From positions 1 through 6,701 of the forward strand of contig DJIP01000325.1 in assembly GCA_002433675.1 (NCBI GenBank): 6,701 bases of DNA, given 5' to 3'. Source of the stretch: Halomonas halophila (GTDB lineage Bacteria > Pseudomonadota > Gammaproteobacteria > Pseudomonadales > Halomonadaceae). Positions 1-6,016 of this stretch are shown here, one piece after another; within the stretch, counting starts at the first letter, position 1; each line of letters opens with the position of its first letter. A program made the translations under genes and the position numbers. Below the pieces are notes generated by a model. The model was given only the letters and a program-made list of their open reading frames with translations. It was not told the DNA's origin and searched no databases.

Positions 1-222
1 CGCCATTTCCAGCGCCCGGGCGTCGCCATCGGCACGCTGGGCGCGACCAGTCAGGCGATGGCGTCCCACCGACAGCAGCACATCCAGGCGAAGCGAGGTG
101 ATGGCGTTGCCTTTCGAATTGCCGGCATCGGCGCTCGAGGCGTTGGCTTTGGCGCCGACGTTTGCATCGGCACTGGCGCCGATCTGGGCCTCGCCGTGGG
201 GGGAGGTAGATTCAGGCAACAT
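1..222 (-). CDS. etfB: Electron transfer flavoprotein beta subunit, DMG-catabolism type (partial, N-terminus only)
   Basis: Only the first 74 codons are present; the gene runs off the left edge. The frame is open throughout. Residues about 44-74 (LRLDVLLSVGRHRLTGRAQR, then ADGDARALEMA) match the start of the divergent ETF beta proteins found next to dgcAB in Pseudomonas, as I recall them. EtfB pairs with EtfA, carries AMP and makes much of the partner-docking surface in ETFs generally; here it should accept electrons released by DgcA. The ATG at 222-220 is supported by a strong AAGGAGG six bases upstream, and no other ATG precedes the conserved part. It overlaps the etfA stop by 11 bases, which suggests translational coupling. 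Unusually, residues 1 to about 40 form an Ala/Gly/Ser/Asn/Asp-rich extension that the Pseudomonas proteins seem to lack. The identity rests on about 30 conserved residues plus position after etfA. Confidence 0.85.
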   Translation of the reverse strand, partial: MLPESTSPHGEAQIGASADANVGAKANASSADAGNSKGNAITSLRLDVLLSVGRHRLTGRAQRADGDARALEMA

Positions 223-1657
223 TCAGGGCCTCCTTCGGGGATGTTTCCGCTGGGCGGGACTCGTGGGCATCGCCAGGCCCGCGTCCGTGCCCAGCGCCAC
301 CATCGCTTTTACCACCCTTACCGCCTGCCCCGGCCTCGACCAGACGTACCAGTTCGGCGAGGATCTCGTCGCCATCGCCGATCACCGACAGATCGGCCCG
401 CTTGACCATATCGCAACCGGCGTCGCGGTTGACGGCAATGACCTTGTCGCAGCGCTGGATACCCTGCAGATGCTGGATCGCCCCGCTGATCCCCACCGCC
501 AGGTAGACCCGGGCGCTGACGAAGGTACCGGTGGCCCCCACCTGGCGATGGCGCGGCATATGGCCGTCGTCCACCGCCACCCGGGAGGCACCTTCGCTGG
601 CCCCCAGCGCCTGGGCGGCCCGGTGAAAGCCCGCCCAGTCGGCAACGCCATTGCCGCCGGACAGGATAAAGGGCGCTTCATGCAGGGCGATCTCGGCGGG
701 GTCCACCGCCACCGCACCAAGATCCTCGAGCCTTGCTTGGAATGCTTGGGGCGCGTGCGGTGGCTCCAGGGTCATCGCTCTCGCCTCGTGGCGGGTCTCG
801 ACCACCGGCTCGGCGCATTCGGCCAGCGCCATCAGGATGCGCGGCAGCGGACGAGGCTGGTCCTCGCGACCGGAGCCGGTGCGACAGACGCAGGACCCGC
901 CGGCATCGAGCCCGCCATCCGCCTCGACCCGCCACACTCCGCAGGCGGGCCGCTCACCCAGCCGTAGCGCCAGCCGACGTCCCAGATCGCCGCCGTCCAG
1001 GACGGTATCCGGGAACAGCCAATGGCGCGGGGCCAGCGCTTCGTCCACCCTGGTGCAAGCCGCCAGGCGTGCCTCGGGGGCATAAGCCTCCGCCACCGCC
1101 AGGCAGACCACCCGGTCGGCCCCGGCCTCGCCCAGCGCCTGTTGCAGCGCGGGTGGCGGCGAATCCCCGAACAGGATGGCCACCACGGCCTGCTCTCCTC
1201 TCTCTGGCTGCGAACCGTTATCGGCCAGTTGGCGGGCCAGGCCGAACAGATCGCGATCGTGATCGGTCAGCCTGCCGGTGGCGGTATCCGGGACCACCGC
1301 GACCCAGCCCGCCGGAGCCTCCCGCGTCACCGCGCGGCGCCGGTCGCGGGCGGCCTGAACGTCTCTGGTCTGGGCGCGACCTGCAGGCGACGCGGTGGCT
1401 CCCGCCTGAACGCCGCTGCGGTCGATACGCCGGCGACCGTTGGGGCCAACAAAGCCCACCGCGTGCGGGTTCCGGCGCAACCGTCCCTGGGGGCCCATCC
1501 ACGCCTGTGGCGTGGTGGCGCCCTCCAACGTGGCCAGCACCGCCCGATGCTGCGGATGCAGGCGGTTGCGGGCGATCCACTCTTGCCGGGGATCGCGACG
1601 CCACCGAGCCGTCTCTACTGGGGCGCTGCCTCGCGTCGCTTCGTCGGACGTGTTCAT
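212..1657 (-). CDS. etfA: Electron transfer flavoprotein alpha subunit, DMG-catabolism type
   Basis: Alpha subunit of the FAD-containing ETF that should take electrons from DMG demethylase in the cytoplasm and pass them to the respiratory chain, probably through DgcB. The protein is 481 residues; ordinary ETF alpha is about 310 and the Pseudomonas DMG-linked form about 400. Order: N-terminal extension 1-115 with blocks RRDPRQEWIARNRLHP (20-35) and WMGPQGRLRRNPHAVGF (53-69); ETF domain from about 118 (WVAVVPD) to about 290; C-terminal FAD domain about 329-440. The FAD domain has GASR (356-359), RQVGATGT (371-378) and the ETF-alpha signature VYLAVGISGAIQH (384-396) followed by DKVIAVN (404-410). 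Residues 443-476 are a Gly-rich tail of low complexity. The ATG overlaps the dgcB stop (ATGA), with AGAGGAG eight bases upstream (1666-1672). The 3' end overlaps etfB. The identity is secure; the role of the extension is unknown. Confidence 0.94.
   Translation of the reverse strand: MNTSDEATRGSAPVETARWRRDPRQEWIARNRLHPQHRAVLATLEGATTPQAWMGPQGRLRRNPHAVGFVGPNGRRRIDRSGVQAGATASPAGRAQTRDVQAARDRRRAVTREAPAGWVAVVPDTATGRLTDHDRDLFGLARQLADNGSQPERGEQAVVAILFGDSPPPALQQALGEAGADRVVCLAVAEAYAPEARLAACTRVDEALAPRHWLFPDTVLDGGDLGRRLALRLGERPACGVWRVEADGGLDAGGSCVCRTGSGREDQPRPLPRILMALAECAEPVVETRHEARAMTLEPPHAPQAFQARLEDLGAVAVDPAEIALHEAPFILSGGNGVADWAGFHRAAQALGASEGASRVAVDDGHMPRHRQVGATGTFVSARVYLAVGISGAIQHLQGIQRCDKVIAVNRDAGCDMVKRADLSVIGDGDEILAELVRLVEAGAGGKGGKSDGGAGHGRGPGDAHESRPAETSPKEALNVA
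229..235 (-). promoter_or_regulatory. Ribosome-binding site of etfB
   Basis: The minus strand reads AAGGAGG, six bases before the ATG at 222-220. The site lies inside the last codons of etfA. It fixes the etfB start upstream of the low-complexity extension, so that extension is probably translated. Confidence 0.8.
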
Positions 1658-3792
1658 TGGCTCAGCTCCTCTACGTCATGGCCCACGCCTCGGTCCACGG
1701 CCGGGTCGGCGCCTCTTGCCACACCTCCTTTTGCCACACCCTCGGCGACCGTCCTGTCTTGTGCTTGCGTCTTGCGCGCTTGGCGCTTGCCAGCCGGCGG
1801 CTCGATCAGCGCCTCGGCCACCAGCTCGGCGATATCGCGCACCTGGGCGGTGGCATCGACCACCCCTTCGAGCATGGCGGTGCACTGGGGACAGCCCACC
1901 GCCACCAGCTCGGCGCCGGTCTCGGCCACATCGGCCATGCGCATGTCGGGAATCCGCCGCTCGCCGGGCACGTCGGTGATCGGGGCGCCACCACCCCCAC
2001 CGCAGCAGCGCGAACGGAAACCGGAGCGCTGCATCTCGTCAAGCTCGATGCCGAGCGCCGCCAGCACCTGGCGTGGGGCCTCGTATTCGCCGTTGTAGCG
2101 CCCCAGATAGCAAGGGTCGTGATAGGTGACGCGGCCACGCTGACGGGACTCGAGCGCAAGCCGTCCACCGGCGATCAATTCCTGAATAAAGCTGCTGTGG
2201 TGGCGCACCCGATAGTCGCCGCCAAAGGCGCCGTACTCGTTGCCGAGCACATGGAAGCTGTGGGGGTCGCAGGTGACGATGGTCTGGAAGCGATAGTGAG
2301 AAAGCGTCGCCACGTTGGCCCTGGCCAGACGCTGAAAGGTCGCCTCGTCCCCCAGCCGGCGCGCCACGTCGCCGCTGTCGCGCTCCTCGTTGCCAAGCAC
2401 GGCAAAGTCCACCGCTGCCGCCCGCAGGATCTTGACCAGGGCACGCAGAGTGCGCTGGTTACGCATATCGAAGGCGCCATCGCCCAACCACAGCAGCACA
2501 TCCACCTGGCCGTAGTCGCGCATCAGCGGAAGTTCCAGGTCGGCCGCCCAGTGCATGCGTGAGCCAGGGGCAAAGCCGCCGGGGTTGTCGGTGGCGATCA
2601 GATTGTCGAGCACCGCCGCGCCCTTGCCTGGGGTCTTGCCGCGCTCCAGGGTCAGGTGACGGCGCAGATCGACGATGGCGTCCACGTGCTCGATCATCAT
2701 CGGGCACTCTTCCACGCAGGCCCGGCAGGTGGTGCAGGACCACAGGGTATCGGCATCGAGCAGGGCGCCGCCCGCCTCGACGACGATGGGCCCACCCGGC
2801 TGGCCCTTTTGTTGCCCCTTGTCCTGCCCCTTGTCTTGAGTCAGCGGCCTGCCGGGATAGGGCGAACCGTGGTAGCTGTCGGCGCTGGCGCCGGTCATGC
2901 CCCGCACCATGTCCTGGATCAGCTTCTTGGGATTGAGCGGCTGGCCGGCGGCGAAGGCCGGGCACACCGCCTCGCAGCGGCCGCACTGCACGCAGGCATC
3001 GAAGCCCAGACGCTGGTTCCAGGTGAAGTCCTCGGGGCACGCCACCCCCAGCGGCACCTCAGGGTCGTCCAGATCGAGCGCCTTGAGCCCGGTGGAGCGC
3101 GGCGTGCGCCCCTCACGCTCGCTTGTGCGCGTGGAAAAGCGCTCGGCCCGGCGATGCCAGGCCAGGTGCAGGGCGCCGGCGAAGGCGTGCTTCATCGGCC
3201 CGCCCCAGGTCATGCCCAGCAACATCTCGGCGAGTCCCAGCGCGAGCCCCACCAGCAGCACGCCGGCAAGCGCCCAGCCGAGGATGCCGCCGAGCCAGCC
3301 TGGCGGCAGCAGCGAGGACAAAAGACTGACCAGTGCAACGCCGGCAAGGCTTGCCGAGAAAACCGTGAGGCTTTTGGGCAGGCGCATCCAGGGGCCACGC
3401 GACAGCCGCGCCGGCGGCGAGCGCCTGCGCCTGGCGACCAGTCTGGCACCGGCCAGCATCACCGCGCTGGCGGCCAGCATCAGGCCGGTCAGGCCAAGCC
3501 TGAGCCCCGCCGGCATCGGCACCAGGACGACCACCAGCATCAGCAGCGCAGCGGCGACAAAGCCCCCGGCGGTGGCCACATGGGTGTGGGCGAAGGCCTT
3601 GTCCCGGGCCACCACATGGTGCAGATCTACCAGATAGCGTCGAGGCATCGCCGCCAGGCCCGCCAACCAAGGCACCGGCGAGGGCCGACCGCGTCGCCAC
3701 AGGGTGAAGCGCCGGGCCCCACCCACCAGGGTCATTGCCAGCACGGCCAGCACCAGTGCGGCCAGCAGGTCAGGAAGAACGGTTGCGGGCAT
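1654..3792 (-). CDS. dgcB: DMG demethylase-associated membrane iron-sulfur protein (DgcB; CCG-domain Fe-S oxidoreductase)
   Basis: A 712-residue protein with a membrane N-terminal half and an iron-sulfur C-terminal half. Hydrophobic segments lie at about 5-24, 74-92, 97-118, 141-161 and 166-192; this region resembles the DUF3483 domain of DgcB proteins. Two ferredoxin-type [4Fe-4S] motifs follow: CVQCGRCEAVCP (Cys 267, 270, 273, 277) and CTTCRACVEECP (Cys 353, 356, 359, 363). A complete CCG motif has Cys561 (HDPCYLGR), Cys596-597 (CCGGGGG) and Cys634/637 (CPQC), as in HdrB/HdrD, GlcF and GlpC proteins; the preceding TCDPHSFH (507-514) looks like a degenerate first copy. It is required with DgcA for DMG breakdown in Pseudomonas. 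By analogy with EtfD-like proteins it probably oxidises reduced ETF and reduces quinone (inference). The start has AGAGGAG seven bases upstream. A DKGQ-repeat linker (320-331) and a repeat-bearing C-terminal tail (about 665-712) enlarge the protein. Confidence 0.94.
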   Translation of the reverse strand: MPATVLPDLLAALVLAVLAMTLVGGARRFTLWRRGRPSPVPWLAGLAAMPRRYLVDLHHVVARDKAFAHTHVATAGGFVAAALLMLVVVLVPMPAGLRLGLTGLMLAASAVMLAGARLVARRRRSPPARLSRGPWMRLPKSLTVFSASLAGVALVSLLSSLLPPGWLGGILGWALAGVLLVGLALGLAEMLLGMTWGGPMKHAFAGALHLAWHRRAERFSTRTSEREGRTPRSTGLKALDLDDPEVPLGVACPEDFTWNQRLGFDACVQCGRCEAVCPAFAAGQPLNPKKLIQDMVRGMTGASADSYHGSPYPGRPLTQDKGQDKGQQKGQPGGPIVVEAGGALLDADTLWSCTTCRACVEECPMMIEHVDAIVDLRRHLTLERGKTPGKGAAVLDNLIATDNPGGFAPGSRMHWAADLELPLMRDYGQVDVLLWLGDGAFDMRNQRTLRALVKILRAAAVDFAVLGNEERDSGDVARRLGDEATFQRLARANVATLSHYRFQTIVTCDPHSFHVLGNEYGAFGGDYRVRHHSSFIQELIAGGRLALESRQRGRVTYHDPCYLGRYNGEYEAPRQVLAALGIELDEMQRSGFRSRCCGGGGGAPITDVPGERRIPDMRMADVAETGAELVAVGCPQCTAMLEGVVDATAQVRDIAELVAEALIEPPAGKRQARKTQAQDRTVAEGVAKGGVARGADPAVDRGVGHDVEELSQ
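1714..1743 (-). repeat. 15-base in-frame tandem duplication in the 3' end of dgcB
   Basis: Two adjacent 15-base units (GAGGGTGTGGCAAAA and GGAGGTGTGGCAAGA on the minus strand) encode EGVAK and GGVAR, residues 684-693. They sit in the poorly conserved hydrophilic tail after the last Fe-S motif. The units differ at only a few bases, which suggests replication slippage within the lineage. Confidence 0.75.
2800..2835 (-). repeat. Three 12-base repeats encoding a DKGQ linker in dgcB
   Basis: Three consecutive 12-base units encode DKGQ, DKGQ and QKGQ (residues 320-331) between the two [4Fe-4S] motifs of DgcB. The first two peptide units are identical. The repeats fall in a presumed exposed loop, so copy number may vary between strains. 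Confidence 0.8.
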
Positions 3793-3821
3793 CTTCTATC
3801 TCCTCTCGACGAGGGTCAGGC

Positions 3822-3841
3822 GGGCGGCGACCAGGCCGCCC
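3822..3841 (-). other. GC-rich hairpin in the dgcA-dgcB intercistronic gap
   Basis: Within the 60-base gap, a perfect 7-base-pair stem (GGGCGGC paired with GCCGCCC) surrounds a 6-base loop. A second possible pairing, 3810-3815 with 3839-3844, uses part of the same downstream arm. No T-run follows on the coding strand and dgcB has its own strong Shine-Dalgarno downstream, so this does not look like an intrinsic terminator. It may mark mRNA processing or stability control, or be a by-product of high GC. Confidence 0.5.
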
Positions 3842-3852
3842 TCGTGGCTCGC

Positions 3853-5955
3853 TCAAACGTCCTTGCACAGACGAAGGGCGTCATAGATGGCGGCGTGCAC
3901 ATTGCGCGGCGCCACCCCGTCGCCCAGTCGGAACAGCACGAAACCGGCGCCGCGATCTCCAGCGCTGCGATCTCCTGCGTCCAGCTCCGCCAGACAGGGC
4001 TGCGGCCTGGCCGCGTAGAGCGCTTCCAGATCGACCTGACCGCGATTGAGTGAGGCTTCCTTCATCTCGAGGTAGAGCCGCTCGTCCGGGCGCACGCCGT
4101 TCTCCACCACGATCTGGTCGACCACGCGCTCCTCCTGCACCCCGCTGTACTCGTTCTCGAGCACCGCCACCAGCGACGTCCCCTCGCGGTAGACCTCGTG
4201 CAGCATCAGGTCCGAGGTCATGATGACCTCCTTCTCGTAGAGGCTGCGGTAGTAGGTGGGGAAGGTCGTGCCCCCCACCGCGGCCCCGGGCTTGATGTCG
4301 TCGGTGACGATCTCGACCCGGGCGCCCTTGTCGGCCAGAAAGTCGGCGGCGGATACCCCGGAGAACTCGCAGATGGAATCGAACACCAGCACGTTCTTGC
4401 CCGGTGTCACCTTGCCCGAGAGGATGTCCCAGGTGCTGACGACAAGGCTCTTTTCCGGATCAGGGTCGAAGCCCCAGTCGGCGTACTGGTCGAGAAACGG
4501 CCGACCGCCGGTGGCCAGCACCACCAGGTCGGGCCTCAGGTCGTCGATGGTGGGTACATCGGCCCGGGTGCCCAGGCGCAGGTCCACCTTGAGCCGGGCA
4601 AGCTCGAGCTGATACCAGCGGGTAATCCCGGCGATCTGGTCGCGACTCGGGGCCCTGGCCGCCAGGGTGATCTGGCCGCCCAGGCCGTCCTCGGCCTCGA
4701 ACAGGGTCACCTCATGGCCGCGTTCGGCCAGCACTCGGGCGGCCTCCATGCCACCGGGACCGCCCCCCACCACCACCGCGCGACGCCTCGGGCCTTCGCT
4801 TTGGCTGATGACATGGGGCAGGCCCATGTACTCCCGCGATGTCGCCGCGTTCTGGATGCACAGCACGTCGAGGCCTTGGTACTGGCGATCGATGCAGTAG
4901 TTGGCGCCGACGCACTGACGGATCTGGTCGACCTGGCCCATCTTGATCTTGGCGATCAGGTGGGGGTCGGCGATATGCGCCCGGGTCATTCCCACCAAGT
5001 CGACGTAGCCGCCTTCGAGAATGCGGTTGGCCTGGGTCGGGTCCTTGATGTTCTGGGCGTGGATCACCGGCACGCTGACCACTTCCTTGATGCCGGCGGC
5101 CAGGTGCAGGAAGGGCTCCGGCGGATAGGACATGTTGGGAATGACGTTGGCCAGGGAGTTGTGGGTGTCACAGCCGGAGCCGACCACGCCGAAGAAGTCC
5201 ACCTTGCCGGTGGCGTCGTAGTAGGCGGCGATTGCCTTCATGTCGTCGTGGGTCAGGCCGTCGGGGTGGAACTCGTCGCCGCAGATTCGCATGCCCACCA
5301 CGAAGTCGTCGCCGACCTCGGCACGCACCGCCTTGAGCACCTCCAGGCCAAAGCGCATGCGGCCCTCGAAGGTGCCACCCCAGGCGTCCTCACGCTTGTT
5401 GACGCGGGGGCTCCAGAACTGGTCGATCAGGTGCTGGTGCACGGCGGACAGCTCGACCCCATCGAGTCCGCCTTCCTTGGCCCGGCGCGCGGCCTGGGCG
5501 AAGTCGCCGACGATGCGCCAGATTTCCTCCTCCTCGATGGTCTTGCAGGTGGAGCGGTGGACCGGTTCGCGGATGCCCGAGGGCGACACCAGGGTGGGCC
5601 AGTCGTGGCCGTCCCAGCGCGAACGACGACCCATATGGGTAATCTGGATCATGATCTTGCCGCCGTGGCGGTGCACCGCCTCGGCCAGATTCTGAAAGTG
5701 CGGGATGATGCGGTCGGTGGACAGGTTCACCGAGCTCCACCAGGCCTGGGGGCTGTCGATGGAGACCACCGAGGAGCCGCCGCAGATACACAGCCCGCAG
5801 CCGCCCTTGGCCTTCTCCTCGTAGTAGCGCACGTAGCGCTCCGTGGTCATGCCACCATCGGTGGCGTGGACCTCGGCGTGGGCGGTGCTGACCACGCGGT
5901 TGCGAATGGTCTGACTGCCGATGGTGATCGGCTCGAAGATCGCGTCAAAGGCCAT
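3853..5955 (-). CDS. dgcA: N,N-dimethylglycine demethylase, TMADH-like flavoprotein (DgcA)
   Basis: Catalyses oxidative demethylation of dimethylglycine to sarcosine plus formaldehyde. The 700-residue protein aligns nearly end to end with my recollection of P. aeruginosa DgcA (about 686). Residues 1 to about 380 form the old-yellow-enzyme FMN barrel, with AVHQHLIDQFWSPRVNKR (171-188) holding the expected active-site His173, then GGTFEGRMRF. An iron-sulfur-type segment follows with Cys348, Cys354 and Cys366, but Ala351 occupies the usual second-cysteine position. A Rossmann motif GGGPGG (397-402) with Glu420 and a second ATGG (481-484) form the C-terminal dinucleotide-binding domains seen in trimethylamine dehydrogenase and dienoyl-CoA reductase. 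The ATG at 5955 is preferred over an in-frame ATG at 5991, because AGAGGAG lies seven bases upstream and MAFDAIFEP matches the family start. Residues 660-669 contain a duplicated AGDR(S/G) unit absent from the Pseudomonas protein. It lies first in a dgcA-dgcB-etfA-etfB run. Confidence 0.96.
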   Translation of the reverse strand: MAFDAIFEPITIGSQTIRNRVVSTAHAEVHATDGGMTTERYVRYYEEKAKGGCGLCICGGSSVVSIDSPQAWWSSVNLSTDRIIPHFQNLAEAVHRHGGKIMIQITHMGRRSRWDGHDWPTLVSPSGIREPVHRSTCKTIEEEEIWRIVGDFAQAARRAKEGGLDGVELSAVHQHLIDQFWSPRVNKREDAWGGTFEGRMRFGLEVLKAVRAEVGDDFVVGMRICGDEFHPDGLTHDDMKAIAAYYDATGKVDFFGVVGSGCDTHNSLANVIPNMSYPPEPFLHLAAGIKEVVSVPVIHAQNIKDPTQANRILEGGYVDLVGMTRAHIADPHLIAKIKMGQVDQIRQCVGANYCIDRQYQGLDVLCIQNAATSREYMGLPHVISQSEGPRRRAVVVGGGPGGMEAARVLAERGHEVTLFEAEDGLGGQITLAARAPSRDQIAGITRWYQLELARLKVDLRLGTRADVPTIDDLRPDLVVLATGGRPFLDQYADWGFDPDPEKSLVVSTWDILSGKVTPGKNVLVFDSICEFSGVSAADFLADKGARVEIVTDDIKPGAAVGGTTFPTYYRSLYEKEVIMTSDLMLHEVYREGTSLVAVLENEYSGVQEERVVDQIVVENGVRPDERLYLEMKEASLNRGQVDLEALYAARPQPCLAELDAGDRSAGDRGAGFVLFRLGDGVAPRNVHAAIYDALRLCKDV
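3949..3978 (-). repeat. 15-base in-frame tandem duplication near the 3' end of dgcA
   Basis: Two adjacent 15-base units, GCAGGAGATCGCAGC and GCTGGAGATCGCGGC on the minus strand, encode AGDRS and AGDRG (residues 660-669), followed by the partial copy AG. The repeat sits just before the conserved C-terminal GFVLFRLGD segment. It accounts for most of the length difference from Pseudomonas DgcA in this region. Confidence 0.8.
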
Positions 5956-5962
5956 GGGAAAA

Positions 5963-5969
5963 CTCCTCT
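5963..5969 (-). promoter_or_regulatory. Ribosome-binding site of dgcA
   Basis: The minus strand reads AGAGGAG seven bases before the ATG at 5955-5953. The alternative in-frame ATG at 5991 has no Shine-Dalgarno, so this site decides the start. The same heptamer precedes dgcB and etfA. Confidence 0.85.
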
Positions 5970-5986
5970 GCCCGGACGAAGGTGGA

Positions 5987-6015
5987 ACCACGACAGACGC
6001 TTGGCCTGTGGTGGT
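5987..6015 (-). promoter_or_regulatory. Imperfect inverted repeat in the dgcA leader
   Basis: Ten-base arms (ACCACCACAG and CTGTCGTGGT on the coding strand) pair with one mismatch around a 9-base loop. The element ends 31 bases before the dgcA ATG and does not include its ribosome-binding site. It could be an mRNA stem-loop or a dyad operator. It has no T-run, so it is not a typical terminator. Confidence 0.45.
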
Positions 6016-6016
6016 C

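Noticed and set aside
733..2562. A 609-codon plus-strand reading frame opposite etfA and dgcB
   Set aside because: It is Pro/Arg/Ala-rich with no recognisable domain and spans two confirmed genes on the other strand.
3822..3841. Intrinsic terminator between dgcA and dgcB
   Set aside because: The hairpin lacks a downstream T-run on the coding strand, and dgcB follows at once with its own strong ribosome-binding site.
2656..4053. A 465-codon plus-strand reading frame opposite dgcB and the dgcA 3' end
   Set aside because: Its Gln/His/Arg/Gly-rich low-complexity composition is that of a shadow frame, with no family match.
5956..5991. A 12-codon longer dgcA start at 5991
   Set aside because: It has no Shine-Dalgarno, and the extra residues are absent from the recalled family N-terminus. 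The ATG at 5955 has AGAGGAG at ideal spacing.
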